Source of the DNA: Pochonia chlamydosporia 170
Taxonomy: Eukaryota > Ascomycota > Sordariomycetes > Hypocreales > Clavicipitaceae
Assembly (NCBI RefSeq): GCF_001653235.2
Contig: NC_035790.1
Span: 8,246,001-8,310,000 of the forward strand
DNA: 64,000 bases
Direction: 5' to 3'
Made by a program: the position numbers and the translations under genes. Each line of letters begins with the position of its first letter. The stretch's first letter is position 1. This document shows, in pieces, positions 44,526-57,160 of the stretch. The notes beneath the pieces were generated by a model, which was not told where the DNA came from, did not search any database, and saw only the letters and a program-made list of their open reading frames with translations.

Positions 44526-45782
44526 GATGACGGAGCTGCAGGAGACGCTTGATTGGGTGTCTGCATTGATGGAATGATGGGTTAAGAAGAGCTCATCGGT
44601 CGTCGCTTGTTATTCCGGCTTACGGGATCAGAAACTCGCTGTTTTGGTAGTGTTATAGAGAAAGAAGATAATAGTATAATTGCATGGGGAATAAGAACCA
44701 GTGTAACATTGCCTGAGTCTCTTTTTGATTGTGATGATGTTGAGGTTTCGAGTTTGGGAAGTAAAGAGAAGAGCTGTCCCTTAATTGAAGGTTTTTGCTT
44801 TCTTTCAGATGCATTTTATGAAGACACTAGGTTGGGAGACTCTTACCACCGCCTGGTAAGCCTCATAGGTGAGGCCATGGCTTGTCACTGTGTGTTAGAT
44901 GCTTGTGTCGAAACAAATAATTTCGACTCGAAGCTGGGAGCTATAGGGTGGTACGCGTTAACACCGACTACGCTGAACTGCGTGTCAATTTATGTGGTGT
45001 TTTCTTACACAGCTTTGACTTCAGGAGCGAGTCTGAAATGCTCGCGTCTAAGTTCCCTGTTCAACGTGTCGCGTTGTTGTTTCCTCGTTTTGTTACCGCG
45101 ACAGTATCCTTCAAAGAGCATTCAACTGAGTACGAAACCTGGCCGCTGCTGCGTATGCTGTGTTTAGTTTTGCCAGCTTCTGCTTACGTAGTGGTGAAGA
45201 GAAGTTCAGTGAACAGACGTTCGTGCAACGTGAGATGGAGTTGTTCGCACATTCTTCAACATCCTGCGGCAGTCAGATTACAAGTTGAGTCAAATCTCAT
45301 ACCTGGAATATGAATGAACCAAAGGACTTTCAGGCATCTTGTTCATGCACTCTGCCTGTAACCGGGTTCATGGGCAATTCGCTCGCTGTCTACCTGAGCC
45401 CCGCAAATACAGATCAAGAACATAGTAGAGGATTCAAGAGTCCTGGCTATTATAAGAGGAAGATTGTGATTCACAGTAGTCTGTTCTCGTAGAATTTCCG
45501 TAGTACAGAATCCGTGGTACACCACTCAAAGCTACAATACGGCCTGATCGTTTAGTCGCCGCTATTTCCCCCTTCGATTACACATCCAACCTACAACTCG
45601 ATTCATCGTTCTTTCTATTCCGGTTGTTTCCCCACACATCCATACTACCTTTATTGTCCGACTCCGAAACTGTGTCTTTACAGACACCATCTCCGGAGAA
45701 GACTCCTGGAGCATTACAGCCGTCCGAAACTTCTTCCCAAACTCTCCATTAAAAACGCCGAATTGCGACGACAGAACCGGAA
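44526..45782. other. Region between the two small paralogues
   Basis: Open frames at 44607-45167 and 44948-45313 are not protein-like and have no homologous counterpart. GAAACCTGGCCGCTGCTGCG at 45136 resembles GAAACCTGGCTGCTGTCGC at 14113, a weak shared motif. Confidence 0.4.
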
Positions 45783-46292
45783 ATGTGTCCGACCAAGGAG
45801 ACACATGAACTGTACATCGTGGAATTACCACCACAGGGTAAATGCGAATGGGCTTTTGCCGTCAAGAGCCTCACGGATGACGAGAAGCGCGCGTGGAGCT
45901 ATATCAAGCTGAACAGCTATGATCCCCTAACTCCAGTCACGGAAAACACTGAAAAATGGCTCATGGAACACTGGAAGTTGTGTTCTTTCACTGAAGAAAC
46001 GAAGGGGAAGACGGCTGAGGAAGTGTTGAAGGCTATGCGGAGAAGTACAGCACATGAAGACGACAAGTACACGAGGAGCAGCGCAATCAAGACTTGGAAA
46101 CACCTTCTTAAAAACAAAACAATCGACAAGGCGCAATATCTAGAGGGGGCTGAGCTTATGAAGAAGTTGTTCGAAGGCGCACACATACCAATGTCGATTG
46201 GCCTTTCAATGTGCCTCCTTGACTGCTTGGGGGATGTGGTTGTCGGGCTTGGGCAGGCACTGTTATGTGCTTTGTTGGTAATAGCCGGATAG
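45783..46292 (+). CDS. Small protein of unknown function, paralogue 2, with hydrophobic tail
   Basis: A single exon encodes 169 aa. The N-terminus (THELYIVELPPQGKCEWAFA) is related to the gene at 43968. Unlike that protein it ends in a long hydrophobic stretch (SIGLSMCLLDCLGDVVVGLG, QALLCALLVIAG), a possible tail anchor or membrane-inserting helix. The start codon sits in a good context after an A/C-rich leader. The function is unknown. Confidence 0.7.
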   Translation: MCPTKETHELYIVELPPQGKCEWAFAVKSLTDDEKRAWSYIKLNSYDPLTPVTENTEKWLMEHWKLCSFTEETKGKTAEEVLKAMRRSTAHEDDKYTRSSAIKTWKHLLKNKTIDKAQYLEGAELMKKLFEGAHIPMSIGLSMCLLDCLGDVVVGLGQALLCALLVIAG

Positions 46293-46986
46293 ATGGGTTC
46301 AGCGGGTGATGAGAGGAGGCGAAATAATAGGCCGCATGGAGTTGCTGTTGATGACAAAAGAAACTGTTCAACATGGTAAAGGTGCCACAGTGGGAAGATG
46401 CTTGGGGGGAGATTGGGGGAATGGTTCGGCGTTGGATTTGTCTCAATGTTTTGGTTCTGGATCCTGATGATGTGCTGGTGTCAGGGTTCTCTGTCCAACG
46501 AACGGGGAGTTGTGGAAGCCTGTGTGGTTGAGGTGCTTTGATGGCAACAGTTACGTCCTCGCTCGAGTGTACGAAACTACTTGGTTAGGAATCGGGTATA
46601 TACTATCTATAACTCTAAGGAGCTGCTGAATTGACATGGTATTGTACGCAGCTAATATGTGCTATGATGACGACCAAGTACCACGAAGGCCGCGAGCAGA
46701 ATTTCCGTGTCCGTGATAGTGATGTGTCGTTGAACCAGACTAAAATTAGTCCAAACAATGGAGATTATACAAAAACGCGGATCGTACCAGGTGAAGTATC
46801 CTCACTTTGGTGTAAGCGTCACAGCTTTGGGAATGAATTGACTTATTTATACCTAACTACTAGGCTTTACTTTACGCTTTCATTCTAACCTTATAATACT
46901 GGTATATAATAACACGTTTTGTGTTAATCCTATGTAACTAATATGAAAGGACTTAAAGGCTCTTAGTACACTTCCTGCCTGTTTGA
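46293..46986. other. Intergenic region
   Basis: Nothing recognisable. An AT-rich stretch lies at 46840-46960, and the 3' ends of two convergent genes face each other. Confidence 0.45.
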
Positions 46987-47618
46987 CTACATGCACTTCC
47001 TACCATTGCATCTGGAGCAGTTCGCGCGATTCCTGCACGTAGAATCGTCTCTGCACAGCCAAGGTCTGCAAATACCGTAGGGGTTGGGAGTGTTTGGGGG
47101 AGCGCGGATTCCAACGCGCACAGGATAGAAGTGATCAACATTTGGGGATGTTGGTCTCGGTGGTGGTGGTGTGTCGGCCCGTTCCTGGACGTGGTATCAG
47201 TGACGGCTGATTCGGAGTAAATGTTAAAGGGGTAGTAGTTATCAAAGAAAATGACCGCTAGGTCATTCCAGCAAAAAGGGACGCTCCGCTAATGCAGGGA
47301 GATAGTACAGGTTATATTCCGTTGACAGGGTCTGGTGCGTAGGGACTTACAAAAACATTGAATTCCGCAACGTCAATCTCATTCTGGTCGTTAGATTCGA
47401 CATTGACTGCATCCACCTGAGTTGACTATTAGTGTGCTTACCAAATTTCCTGGCGGAAATAACCTACGAGTTCTTTAGCCGCATCACGAGGGAACGCAGC
47501 CGGATTTGCTAAGGCGTGAACGCCAAGGGCAGCTGTGCAACGTGTCAAACTAGAGAGCACAGAAACGGACTACGTTTTCCCAAGACTCACAAGCCAAAAT
47601 AGTAGCAAGGCGAACCAT
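46987..47618 (-). CDS. Small secreted cysteine-rich protein (effector- or toxin-like)
   Basis: Four exons, 47618-47591, 47532-47468, 47416-47351 and 47184-46987, have GTGAGT, GTAGGT and GTAAGT donors and CAG acceptors, all joining in phase to 118 aa. A signal peptide (MVRLATILASALGVHALA) is followed by an acidic pro-region, a proline-rich linker (ADTPPPPRPTSPN) and a C-terminal domain with six cysteines spaced C-x4-C-x5-C-x5-C-x2-C-x4-C (YGICRPWLCRDDSTC, CSRCNGRKC). The layout is that of secreted fungal effectors or defensive peptides matured from a precursor, with three possible disulphides. I know no homologue. Each exon is too short to stand out alone, but the perfect phase agreement supports the model. 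Confidence 0.72.
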
Positions 47619-49914
47619 TTTGTCGTAATGAGACAAGTAGATAAGTCTGGTGGATTTAGTGATGGTTAATGGAGAGGATTAAGCTCTTGCTATCGGATAA
47701 GGAATATCTGGTGTTGGTACAGGAAGAGTAAACTCCTCGTATATCCTTTCCTAACTCACTTTCTATTTCGTAACTAACATCAACATGAACATAGGCCCAG
47801 GCAACGAATGCCAAAACGCGCAACGGGATGATTTTAACTGCGCAAAGCCCTTACTACTTCCCCCACTTTGACGAATATTGAACACAACGGCCTGCATACT
47901 AATATGCCTGTGCTGTGTTGCTCTCTGCATGTGTGCCTCTATCTGCCCCGGACTTTACGCCTGCCTGCAAAATTGACTGCAAAGATGGACTAAAAATAAC
48001 TGGAGAATGTTGTTGTGGCTGTGCTCTCTTCTTAAAGTTAGCTGCTCTAGGAGACTCTCTTTCTTCTTGGGCGGTAGATTTATTAATGTAAAAGTAGGGT
48101 TTCTAATAAGGGATCAGAGACTGTTTTTGTCGCTGGATTAGGACTATGGCCGCTCGTGCTGCGCATTCGAAAAAAACCTCGCTGCGCGTGTATGCATTCC
48201 CAAGCAACTTCTCAATCGCCGCTTGGCAAGTATTGATGAGTATTGTTCTTCGAGTCTCAAATGTCAGCTGTTTAACAATAATTCCGTCATGTCATGTCTG
48301 AGCACCAGCCGGTCCGACCATCTACATACCCACACAATGTGTCCGGGTCTGGCGAATGTCTATTGAAGTTATAATAGACAGAATATGGCGAATGGGATAG
48401 TAACGAGCGGTCTGCGTAGTACAGTTAATGCCGCGTTAGAGTATTGTTTACAATGCTTGCGCATGCGAATAGTGATTGTAGGTTTCAAAGACGTCACACA
48501 ACCCTTGTTAACAGCTGACTGTTAATAATTGAGTGACAAGTACAATATAGCGGTAAAGCAGTTATGGGGACATTTATACGCTTAATGTTGCCGCACTGGA
48601 GAAAGGATGGCAAAAGCACTGTCGCCAGAGCCTCCATGAAGGTTTTGTACTTTTGACAATGACTACGAATTGATCCTCGCTGCTATGCGGTGCTACTTAT
48701 GATATAATACTCAGGTAGTATCTACTAAATACTATTTAGAGCGAAAGATAGAGACAAAAAAATAGTTAATGCCACAAAACCTACTAGTTACCGGTGCCTA
48801 TATTTATTCTATATTCTTACTACTCTATAAGATTTCGTTCTTTAGTTTTATTTACACCCTGGATGTATTATGTACCCAACGTTATACCTGGTACTAATCC
48901 CCGCCAGCACTTCTAGGAGGGTACTTTGCACATCCAAAAGCAAATGCTCTATAATAAGAAAACGGATTTGTGAACTAAAACACATGCATTAAAAGTGTAA
49001 TTTAGCTGCTTTGCTAAAATTGTACTTACTAATTTACAGTATTTGTTGAGGTACCAGCAAGTTAAAGATCGACATTGTTGCCAGGTGGAGTTGGGGCTGT
49101 GCAGAACACGGTAAAGAATAGCGCTGGCTGCCACGTTTCTGGCATGCAGCTTGTCATCCAGAGTACAGTACGTGAAATCACATGTATTGTAAATAACATC
49201 TTATCATGACCAATTTGGTGCACAAAGGGCATAACTCTGTCCGTTGACTGTATTTGACCTGGTCTACAGGAACACCGACCCGGCCCGCTACACCACGTCA
49301 AGCTATCACGCAAGCCTTGACACATCAAAAAAAGAAGGAATAAAAAAAGAATTCAGTCTACTTGCCGGCCGTTTCGAACAGCAAAAGCGAAGGCTTGACA
49401 AGCTAGATGTAGTTCAGACCATGCGGCCAAATCATGTTGTTCAGTGGTAACATCCGTAGATGAGTGGCACCGTTAGGCTACTTCGCTGGCTGTATTTGTT
49501 TTAGTTTACCTTATAAGGGGACATGGGAGTTGACTCATCGCCGTTGCTGGTGGGGAATTGAGGGTGCTTTGGCTGTGTGACTTGTGTGCCTTGTCTGCGA
49601 TCCAGCATCGATTCAAACCACTTACATTCATTGATAGGCAGGCTCCCATTGCCGCTGTGGTTCTTTTATGCAAATTGCTTCTAAAATTTGTATAACAAGA
49701 CTTTGACAGAAAAGTGTTGCAATGCTACGTTAGAGCAGCACCACAATAACTCTACACTCGTCTATCTGTCGTCATTGCAGAGAATAACTGCGTGATTAAA
49801 GACCTTACTCATCTAAAAGTTTACTCCCAAAGTCCCGTGTGAACCATTCATTATTCCATCCTCATAATCTCGTCCCATGTTACGCTCTTTATGTACGCCA
49901 CCTCACCGCATTCG
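47619..49914. other. 2.3-kb non-coding region with AT-rich relics
   Basis: No gene is supported. The stretch 48680-49040 is AT-rich with a TACTA/CTATA look and resembles a RIP-mutated repeat. Between 47903 and 48090 an ATG-less frame is Cys-rich (see rejected items). Confidence 0.45.
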
Positions 49915-51923
49915 CTAGTACTCTAACAAGGTCTCCGAGGGACAAGCTTCTAGTGCATCCCGATACTCGTGCTCAACCGATGATCGCAACGCTTCATCAG
50001 GAGACAGTAAGCGAAACCGACAACGCCGTTGCACGTCTCTGCACAGTAATACTTTGTGATCCGGTACCCGGCCGCCATGCGCAAAGTCCCCAAACGCCAG
50101 GTATTGAAGGGACGCTATGCCCTCGGCACCAAACACCCACGCCGCGAATTCGAGAAACTCGTGCCGGAAGGTAGATTGAAGAGTAAAGTCGGTTTCCTCA
50201 TCGGCATCCGAGTCTTGCACGTCTGAGATTTGGTCGGAGTCAATGTCCGAGAATTCGTCCATGCTATCTTCAGAAGTAGGACTTGCCACTCCTGACAAAA
50301 TCGACTTTTTCAAGATCCAGGAGGGGAAAAACCTGAGGTCTAATCTTGACTGTCGAATATGAAGCATCTTGAGACATGTCTTGTGTGTAAACGGAAGCAG
50401 AATAGGTTTCTGTCATCTTGTCAGTCACCCATTCAACCGGGCTTCAGTCGTCGCTTACCAGACGCCGCGGGTGGCAGCACAGCCCTGCGAATTCGAGATC
50501 AAGCGTCGCAAAAGGACTAAGAGACGGATTGTCGCGAAGTGTTTGCAGTTCGCTGCCTTCGATCCCCAGTGTCGGAATATCCCGCTCATGGAACGTATAT
50601 ATCCTGTCAACATCCGTCCTAAACATCCTCCGCCGGTGATACACGAATCTCTGCAGCGATTTATGGCGCTGCGCGATGCTCATCCAAAAACGAACATCCC
50701 GCACTTTCCCCGGAAGACTGACAAACAGGTCCTCCAGCCCGTCGAAGCTGTCCAGAAAATCAGCCAGCCCCGTGCGCTGTCGCCCTTCTACTCCCGTCCT
50801 GAGGCCTTGTACATGCAGAGCCTTCAGCTTTTTAGGCACATCAAGTCCCGCGGCGCGTTGAAGGAAACCCATGCACCCGTCGCAGGCTCGTAACTTGAGC
50901 GATGTGAGTGTAGCCAAGTTGATGGCCTGCGCCAACTCTGGATTCAGGTACAGCCCTCCGAGCGATAACTCGCGGAGTTCTGGGAAAAGTATACGCGGGC
51001 GTTTTCTGTTCAAACGGAGGACCTTCTCGAAAAAGTAGTTTTGGGAGGTGCTGCCGTTGACCTCGCTATGGGGATCGAACTGATCAAAGTCAAGATCTCC
51101 TTCTACAAATACCCAGAGCATCAAGTCGATGGTCAAGTGGTGTAGATGTTTTGCGTTGTTCCGGATGGCTGCAGAAAGAGTCGGCAGGTTGATTCTGCTG
51201 GCGCCTCTCCAGCTAAGACGGCGGAGGTGGTGAAACGATGATAGATCTATGGCAGATTTCTTGGAATACATGCATGTGTAGTTGTTGGTAGTGAGGCTCA
51301 AGGACGTAATGTGGGATTGCTCGCAGGAGATTATCCCATCAGTGTCGAGGATTCCAAATGGCACACAAGTGCCCAGGTCCCAGCTAGACATGGTTAGAGA
51401 CATTGCGCATTTTTTAAAGGATGTGAATCCAACTGCGTACCTGAAACTGTCGAGCTGGTTCTCATCTAGTTGCGAAAGAAGGTGCTTTGCCCGCCGACCT
51501 AAGCGGCCAATGCGGGATGGATCTCTTCGTTTGTTGTTATATTCATCGTCAATATCGTCCTCGTCGATATCCTCGATTGTCAAGGCGTGGCTGGTCCTCC
51601 CGCCGTGTACACATCGGAAACTAAAAATAATTTGGAAGGGAGCGCGAAAGTGAACATGCCGGATGAGTGGGATTCGGGAGGGCGGAAAACTGGCGGACGG
51701 CAGACAATATAGCTTGAGTTCACTTGATGGTTGGATCGTCACGGATTGCCAGAGCAATTCGGCGACAAGCCAGTTTGCGTACTTGGAAACTTGGGAGAGT
51801 GCTTGTAGATCTTTCTTTCCGAGCTGTCACGAATTAGGACTGGGTCTTGATCTTATCGTGGGACTGGCGACGAACCAGTTCAATTATCGGGTTGAGTAGT
51901 TCTCTTGGAAGCTGGGTGAGCAT
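49915..51923 (-). CDS. F-box protein
   Basis: Exons 51923-51876, 51823-50459 and 50409-49915 (introns of 52 and 49 bp) give 635 aa. The short first exon supplies the F-box start MLTQLPRELLNPIIEL, joined to LGKKDLQALSQVSKYANWLV, which completes a classical F-box (LPxELL...L..LSQVSK). The remainder has leucine-rich-repeat-like segments (LFPELRELSLGGLYLN, LATLTSLKLRACDG). At the third exon the conserved sequence KPILLPFTHKTCLKMLHIRQ follows, then an acidic loop. It probably acts as a substrate adaptor of an SCF ubiquitin ligase; the target is unknown. The first intron has a weak GTTCGT donor but a clear TCCTAAT branch and ACAG acceptor. Confidence 0.8.
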
Positions 51924-52906
51924 GTTGAATGTGACATGTTTGTTCGCGTCGTCGCATCGAGGTCAAAGTTTAAAACCTGTCCTTGTGGTAGTTGCCCTTG
52001 TGTGACGCAAAACCCCGCTTTGTGAGTTTTAGAACGGGTTGTGATGTATTTGCATTGACATTATTGCATACTCGGTGGAGTGGCTTGTATGTGAGATTGT
52101 GAGTCTGAAGCTGGCGGTTTTAATGGAACTCATAAATCTTCATCTTACTTTATATTTTACTGTTCGGATGCCTGATAAGTGCGTCAGGGTACGTGTATCT
52201 GCGTGGTTGCTGGTATGCATCATGCTGGCTGGTGGTTCCACGCTAATAGAATGCCTGTGTAGGGCTGAAAGTTCAAGTCTTATTTTACTGCCTGAATCAT
52301 TTGAAAGGGACTTTAGAATAACGAGTGTGACGGTAAGTTATAAGTACTTGGCCAGCCAGGTTGGGCTTGTGTATGAGCAGGGATGATATTAATGGCACCT
52401 AAAGTTACTGGCCGCAGGAACCGAGTAAAATATTAATGGCAATACCGATCCTTTCCAGTTTCGTACCTCTCCATGTTTTGTGCATTTGATGCATTGTCAG
52501 TAAGCTCGTCACACCCATATGGATCTGCAGTCATGGACGCGGAGTCTATTCAACTTTCCGCGGTCAATCATGTAGTGCGACAACCATTGCTGCCCATAAG
52601 CAGCACAGGACGCTTCAAACACAATCACCGACGCTGTTGACATTTATCGATAAATATTCCAGACACTAGCAGAATCATTGAAGCGCCTCACGTCAGTTCA
52701 GTCTCCGATGCCGCATTAAATGAAATAAAATACCCGACGGCCACCTACCCTGTAGCTTTAGGATCCACATCGGGAAAATTGAAACTTGATCCATCAACTC
52801 TCAACACCATGATAGTCTCACAACACAGATCCCAAGATCGACATCAACAGACCAGACCCCCATCATCTGCCGCTCACCCGGTACCGGCACTTGAACCACC
52901 TGCATC
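51924..52906. other. Intergenic region
   Basis: No gene is seen. The frame at 52075-52386 is hydrophobic and AT-rich without features. The last 130 bp form the leader of the DUF7704 gene. Confidence 0.45.
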
Positions 52907-53383
52907 ATGGCCGTCCAACGCAAAGGCTTCCGCCTGCCCATCATCTACCGCCTCTTCTTCCTCCTCCTGGAGCCCATGTCCGCCCTGGCAGGCGCTTATT
53001 TCAACCACTTCCGCCAAACGCACTACCTCAGGCTCCTGAATGGCGCTTCCGCCCCGTCAGACGCGTCAACCCTACCACTCAGCACGTCGGTAGCCATGTC
53101 TCAGCTGGCAAACATGTACTTCTTCTTCGCCATCAATGAGGCGTTTGTGCTGCGGTCAACGTGGGACATGCGCGTGTGGAGGACGGTGCTGCTCATGCTG
53201 TTGATTGCGGATTTTGGGCATTTATACTCTATGAAGGAGCTGGGGCCTCGGATTTACTACGACGTGTTGGGTTGGAATGCTGGGGATTGGGGGAACGTGC
53301 CGTGGGTGTATGCTGGAGCTACGTTGAGGATATGCTTCTTGGCTGGTGTTGGGTTGGGGGATTCGAAGAGGAAACAGGGCTAG
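52907..53383 (+). CDS. DUF7704-family membrane protein
   Basis: A single exon encodes 158 aa. Conserved elements are PIIYRLFFLLLEPMSALAGA, LANMYFFFAINEAFVLRST, DMRVWRTVLLMLLIADFGHL, and WNAGDWGNVPWVYAGATLRI. Four hydrophobic segments (about residues 12-32, 65-83, 88-106 and 128-148) make it a polytopic membrane protein of the small fungal DUF7704 family, distantly EXPERA-like. The function is unknown. The family is common in filamentous fungi, often near metabolic genes. The start is the first ATG giving the conserved N-terminus. Confidence 0.82.
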   Translation: MAVQRKGFRLPIIYRLFFLLLEPMSALAGAYFNHFRQTHYLRLLNGASAPSDASTLPLSTSVAMSQLANMYFFFAINEAFVLRSTWDMRVWRTVLLMLLIADFGHLYSMKELGPRIYYDVLGWNAGDWGNVPWVYAGATLRICFLAGVGLGDSKRKQG

Positions 53384-54251
53384 ATGGGTGAAAGTTGATA
53401 TTGAGTTATATATGCATCCTCGGGGTATGGAAGCGAGATGTTTCATTTCATTTTGATGTGCTGGTGTTGTATTTTTCCGGCGAATAGGTGTAGGGATGAG
53501 GAATTAGGCTTGTCTGCCGAACTGGAACTAGACCAGTAAATATCAAGACGCCTTGATATGGCCTTGTCAACTCGCGACAACATAAGTCGGGTTGGATAAA
53601 GCAGCACAGGCTAAATACAGAGTTTCTGTTGGTGGAAGAACCACACACATGCAGCATCTCCAAGCGGATAATCAAGCCACCAGTCATTATCGACGGCGGC
53701 CCCCACGGCCAAGCATCAAATCAGGGGCCATGACTTCTTTGACACTGAAGTCCACATTCTGTCATGGTGGAGACGATTCTCCAGTTCGGGGAGTTTGGCA
53801 CCGAGCCCGCACCAACATTCACGCAGACATAGACAATTCACACGCATGATCCGACGGGAGTCAATGCCCGCGCCGGTGCCGCACTCCGGACTTTGACGCG
53901 GGCAGACAATCGCGAGCTGTATTGTCATTGATGGCAATTGACGGGTAAAATCATTTGACCAGGCTCTTGAATGCCCCACGACGCGGAGATGTGCCCGTCA
54001 TGCGCAAGCGCCAAAGTTGAAAGAGGGATGATGAGAGTGGCGGGTCATGAGGGGCAGACTGACAGACAGACATCAGAAGAAAGTTTGGTGGTGTTTTAAA
54101 TAAGTTTGGCTTGCTGCCACTTGTGACAATTTCTTCTCTCTTGTTTTGATATTTCGATCCCGTCTGTCCCTGATCTACTGTAGCCAAACGAAGTGACAGC
54201 AAGGCCAAAACAGCCAAACCTCCATCTCAGCTTCACCAATTTCACCTCACC
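53384..54251. other. Intergenic region, promoter of the alcohol dehydrogenase
   Basis: No gene is seen. The final ~70 bp (CAAAACAGCC, TTCACCAATTTCACC) form a usual fungal leader. Confidence 0.45.
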
Positions 54252-55427
54252 ATGTCCTACCCCGAACAGTTCAGCGGCTTCCAGGCCCCCTCGGCCGAGA
54301 AATGGCTCGAGTTTGAAAAGAACTCGTGGACCCCCCGTCCCTTTGGCGACTACGACGTCGACATCAAGATTGAGTGCTGCGGCGTCTGCGCAAGCGACAT
54401 GCACACCATCAGCGGCGACTGGGGCGGCTGCCCGTACCCTTTGGCCGTCGGCCACGAAGTTGTCGGCAAGGTCTTGCGCGTTGGTCCCAAGGTGACGCTG
54501 GCCAAGGTCGGACAGCGAGTCGGCTGCGGTGCCCAGGTCTATTCGTGCTTGGACTGCCGGCAGTGCAAGAACGACAATGAGACGTATTGCAAGCATCAGA
54601 TTGACGCGTATGGTGCGCCGTACCTGGATACTGGGTACACGACGCAGGGAGGCTATTCATCTCATACCCGAATTCACGAGTACTGGTAAGAAGAGCTTGC
54701 CATTAAGCTTTAAAAGCCTGCCTTTCACCTTTAAAGCTGAGTCAATTCGTAAGGAGTGAAAAACACTGACTGTAATAGGGTCTACCCCATTCCTGAAGCC
54801 ATCGCCAGCTCAGACGCCGCGCCCATGCTCTGCGCCGGCATCACCGTCTACAGCCCCCTCAAGCGATTCGGAGCCGGGCCCGGCAAAAAGGTCGGCGTCG
54901 TGGGCATCGGCGGTCTGGGCCACTACGCCGTCATGTTCGCAAAGGCCCTCGGCGCCGAAGTCTGGGCCATTTCGCGCTCTCGCGCCAAGGAGGCCGACGC
55001 CAAGAAGATGGGCGCGGACGGCTTCCTGGCCACGAGCGAGAAGGGCTGGAACGAGCCGCACAAGATGACGTTTGACCTCATTGTCAACACGGCCAATTCG
55101 TTTGACGGCTTCCAGCTCAGCGAGTATCTCAGCCTGCTGGACGTTCACGGCCGATGGAACTCGGTTGGTCTCCCCGGCGGCGAGGGCGTCAAGGTCAACA
55201 ACTTTGACTTTATTTCCAATGGCTGCTTCATTGGGACGTCGCACCTCGGCAGTCGGCGGGAGATGCTGGAGATGTTTGACCTCGTGGCCGAGAAGGGCAT
55301 CAAGTCGTGGGTGGAGGAGATTCCTATCTCGAGGGAGGGGCTGCAGCAGGCGATGGAGAAGTTGAAAAAGAGCAGTGTGCGTTATAGGTCGTGCATGACG
55401 GGTTATGATGAGGCATTTGGGGCGTAG
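54252..55427 (+). CDS. Zinc-dependent alcohol dehydrogenase, CAD/Adh6-like
   Basis: Exons 54252-54685 and 54779-55427 give 360 aa. Zinc-MDR motifs: catalytic Cys in CCGVCASDMHTISGDWG, GHEVVGKVLRVG, structural zinc cysteines in CLDCRQCKNDNETYC, and a Rossmann motif GIGGLGHYAV followed by SRSRAKE (basic residues favour NADPH). The layout fits cinnamyl-alcohol-dehydrogenase-like fungal enzymes that reduce aldehydes to alcohols with NADPH. The protein is probably cytosolic and of normal length. No cluster partner is evident except the adjacent DUF7704 membrane protein. Confidence 0.92.
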
Positions 55428-57160
55428 GTTGTGATGGGATGTGTATGTACTGTTGAAAATTAGTATTAATGATGTACGGAGCATTGTTTGGATATTTGGT
55501 GGTGATGTGCTTATGTATGGGCCGACGTGGCACCTTGATGGGCTGACGGGATGTGATGTGACTGCAAATGGATCAATTGATATCACCTGTAGGCTACTTG
55601 AAGCATGGACACCTTGCAATGCTGCAATGGTTGACATGCGTCTGTCAGAGAATTGAGTTGCAGGATAGAAACGGTTTACCATCAGAGCCATTGTCATGAA
55701 GTTATTGGCAAAGGTATTTTCCAATACACCAGTTGACCCTGTACACTTTGTGCAAGACACAACTTTGTATACAACATAATGAACTAGCGAGGGCATCAAC
55801 GAGTATAAGTAACAGACGTCTCGGGTATATGATTAATGGGGTTCAATGTTGATGAGACGAAAATGACCAGACATTAATTGATGTCAATCTCGGGAACCTG
55901 ACTTGGGAAGGTGCGACCATACCATTTCACTTCAACACGACTCTGACTGACTCGCCCTTGAGATGGCCGTATGGTCAAGAATAAATGTTCTCTTTATCTA
56001 TTTTTTCTTTCTTCTTTCTTCTTGGCTTGAAACACAACAGTATCAACATTCAGCAACTGCAATTGAATGAATTGAGACCATCTCACAATTGATCCTCCGT
56101 AATCGGTCAAGTTCTTCTCAGTCACTCCCCGCAATGCCTGTTCATGACCGCCCCACTTTCGGCAAAGACGCTATTCCCAATTCGTCTCGCCGAATCTCCT
56201 CGCCAAGCTGCCATCAATTTGCAGACATTTTGCATGCCAAACCGCATCCAGGACTTGTCAACCAACAGTCTCGAGTCCTACTCTCTACGCGTTTGCCGTG
56301 ACTCACGCGGAGCCAGACGCCTCCAACGAACAATAGAAGCCTCATTAACTGTTCCTTCGGCGAGCCCAATCCGGTAACTCAAGTACCTCTCAATACCTCT
56401 GCTAACAGACATTTTGGCCTTCCACCCCGTCGCCATCTTGTATTTCCAATCCCGTCACTGTGACAAATGCCAAATTAGTGCCAAGTCTTGGAAATAGGGC
56501 CACCATAACGCCTACATTCCCTAGGACTCAGCGGATGCGATTGTTAAGCATAATACCGTGAGGGTACTCCAGCCCCAGCATCCCTGTCAGCCACGTTCAG
56601 CCCAGAAGAAGCTGCTTTGATAATCCAACGACCATTTTGCTGGCGGCAAGCGTGTCACTGACACTTGACACTCTCTGTTTGTGTGATTAGCAATGCCTGT
56701 TTGTGCGGGTGAGGCACTCACACGGCTCTCGGGACTGGACACTGTGAGCCGGAGATGACTGGCTTACCATTTCGACATCGGGATGGATTTGTTGTTTCTT
56801 CGTTTTTCGTATGACGCTATTTTGATTGCCAATGTTTTCGTTTAGTGTTTAGTGGGGTAGCAAAATATCACATCACTTTGGTGAAGGTGCTTGACTGCTT
56901 GTGTCGTACAAATTTATTAAGAAGACGTGATGCCCCGATGGCTAAGTTTTATTTTGAGACATCTCTATGAATAACATCTGAAGCGAATTAAAACATCCAA
57001 CTACAAAACACTTTACATACACAATCAACCATCAATTGACACATTCTCAACCTCAAGTCTCCGATCCCCGTTCTGACTCACGCTCTCCACACTCAACTCA
57101 TCCGAATACTTAACTAGGCGCAACCCCCAGTCTGCCAATCTTCTTCTAAACCTTCTCACC
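55428..57160. other. 1.7-kb region without a supported gene
   Basis: Only short frames occur (for example 56089-56301), with no domain. The last ~150 bp before 57161 are an A/C-rich leader for the WD-like gene. Confidence 0.45.

Noticed and set aside
47903..48090. Cys-rich frame (TPACKIDCKDG, GECCCGCALF) resembling another small secreted protein
   Set aside because: A TAA directly precedes it, there is no ATG, and no acceptor could join it to an upstream signal-peptide exon. Perhaps a remnant.
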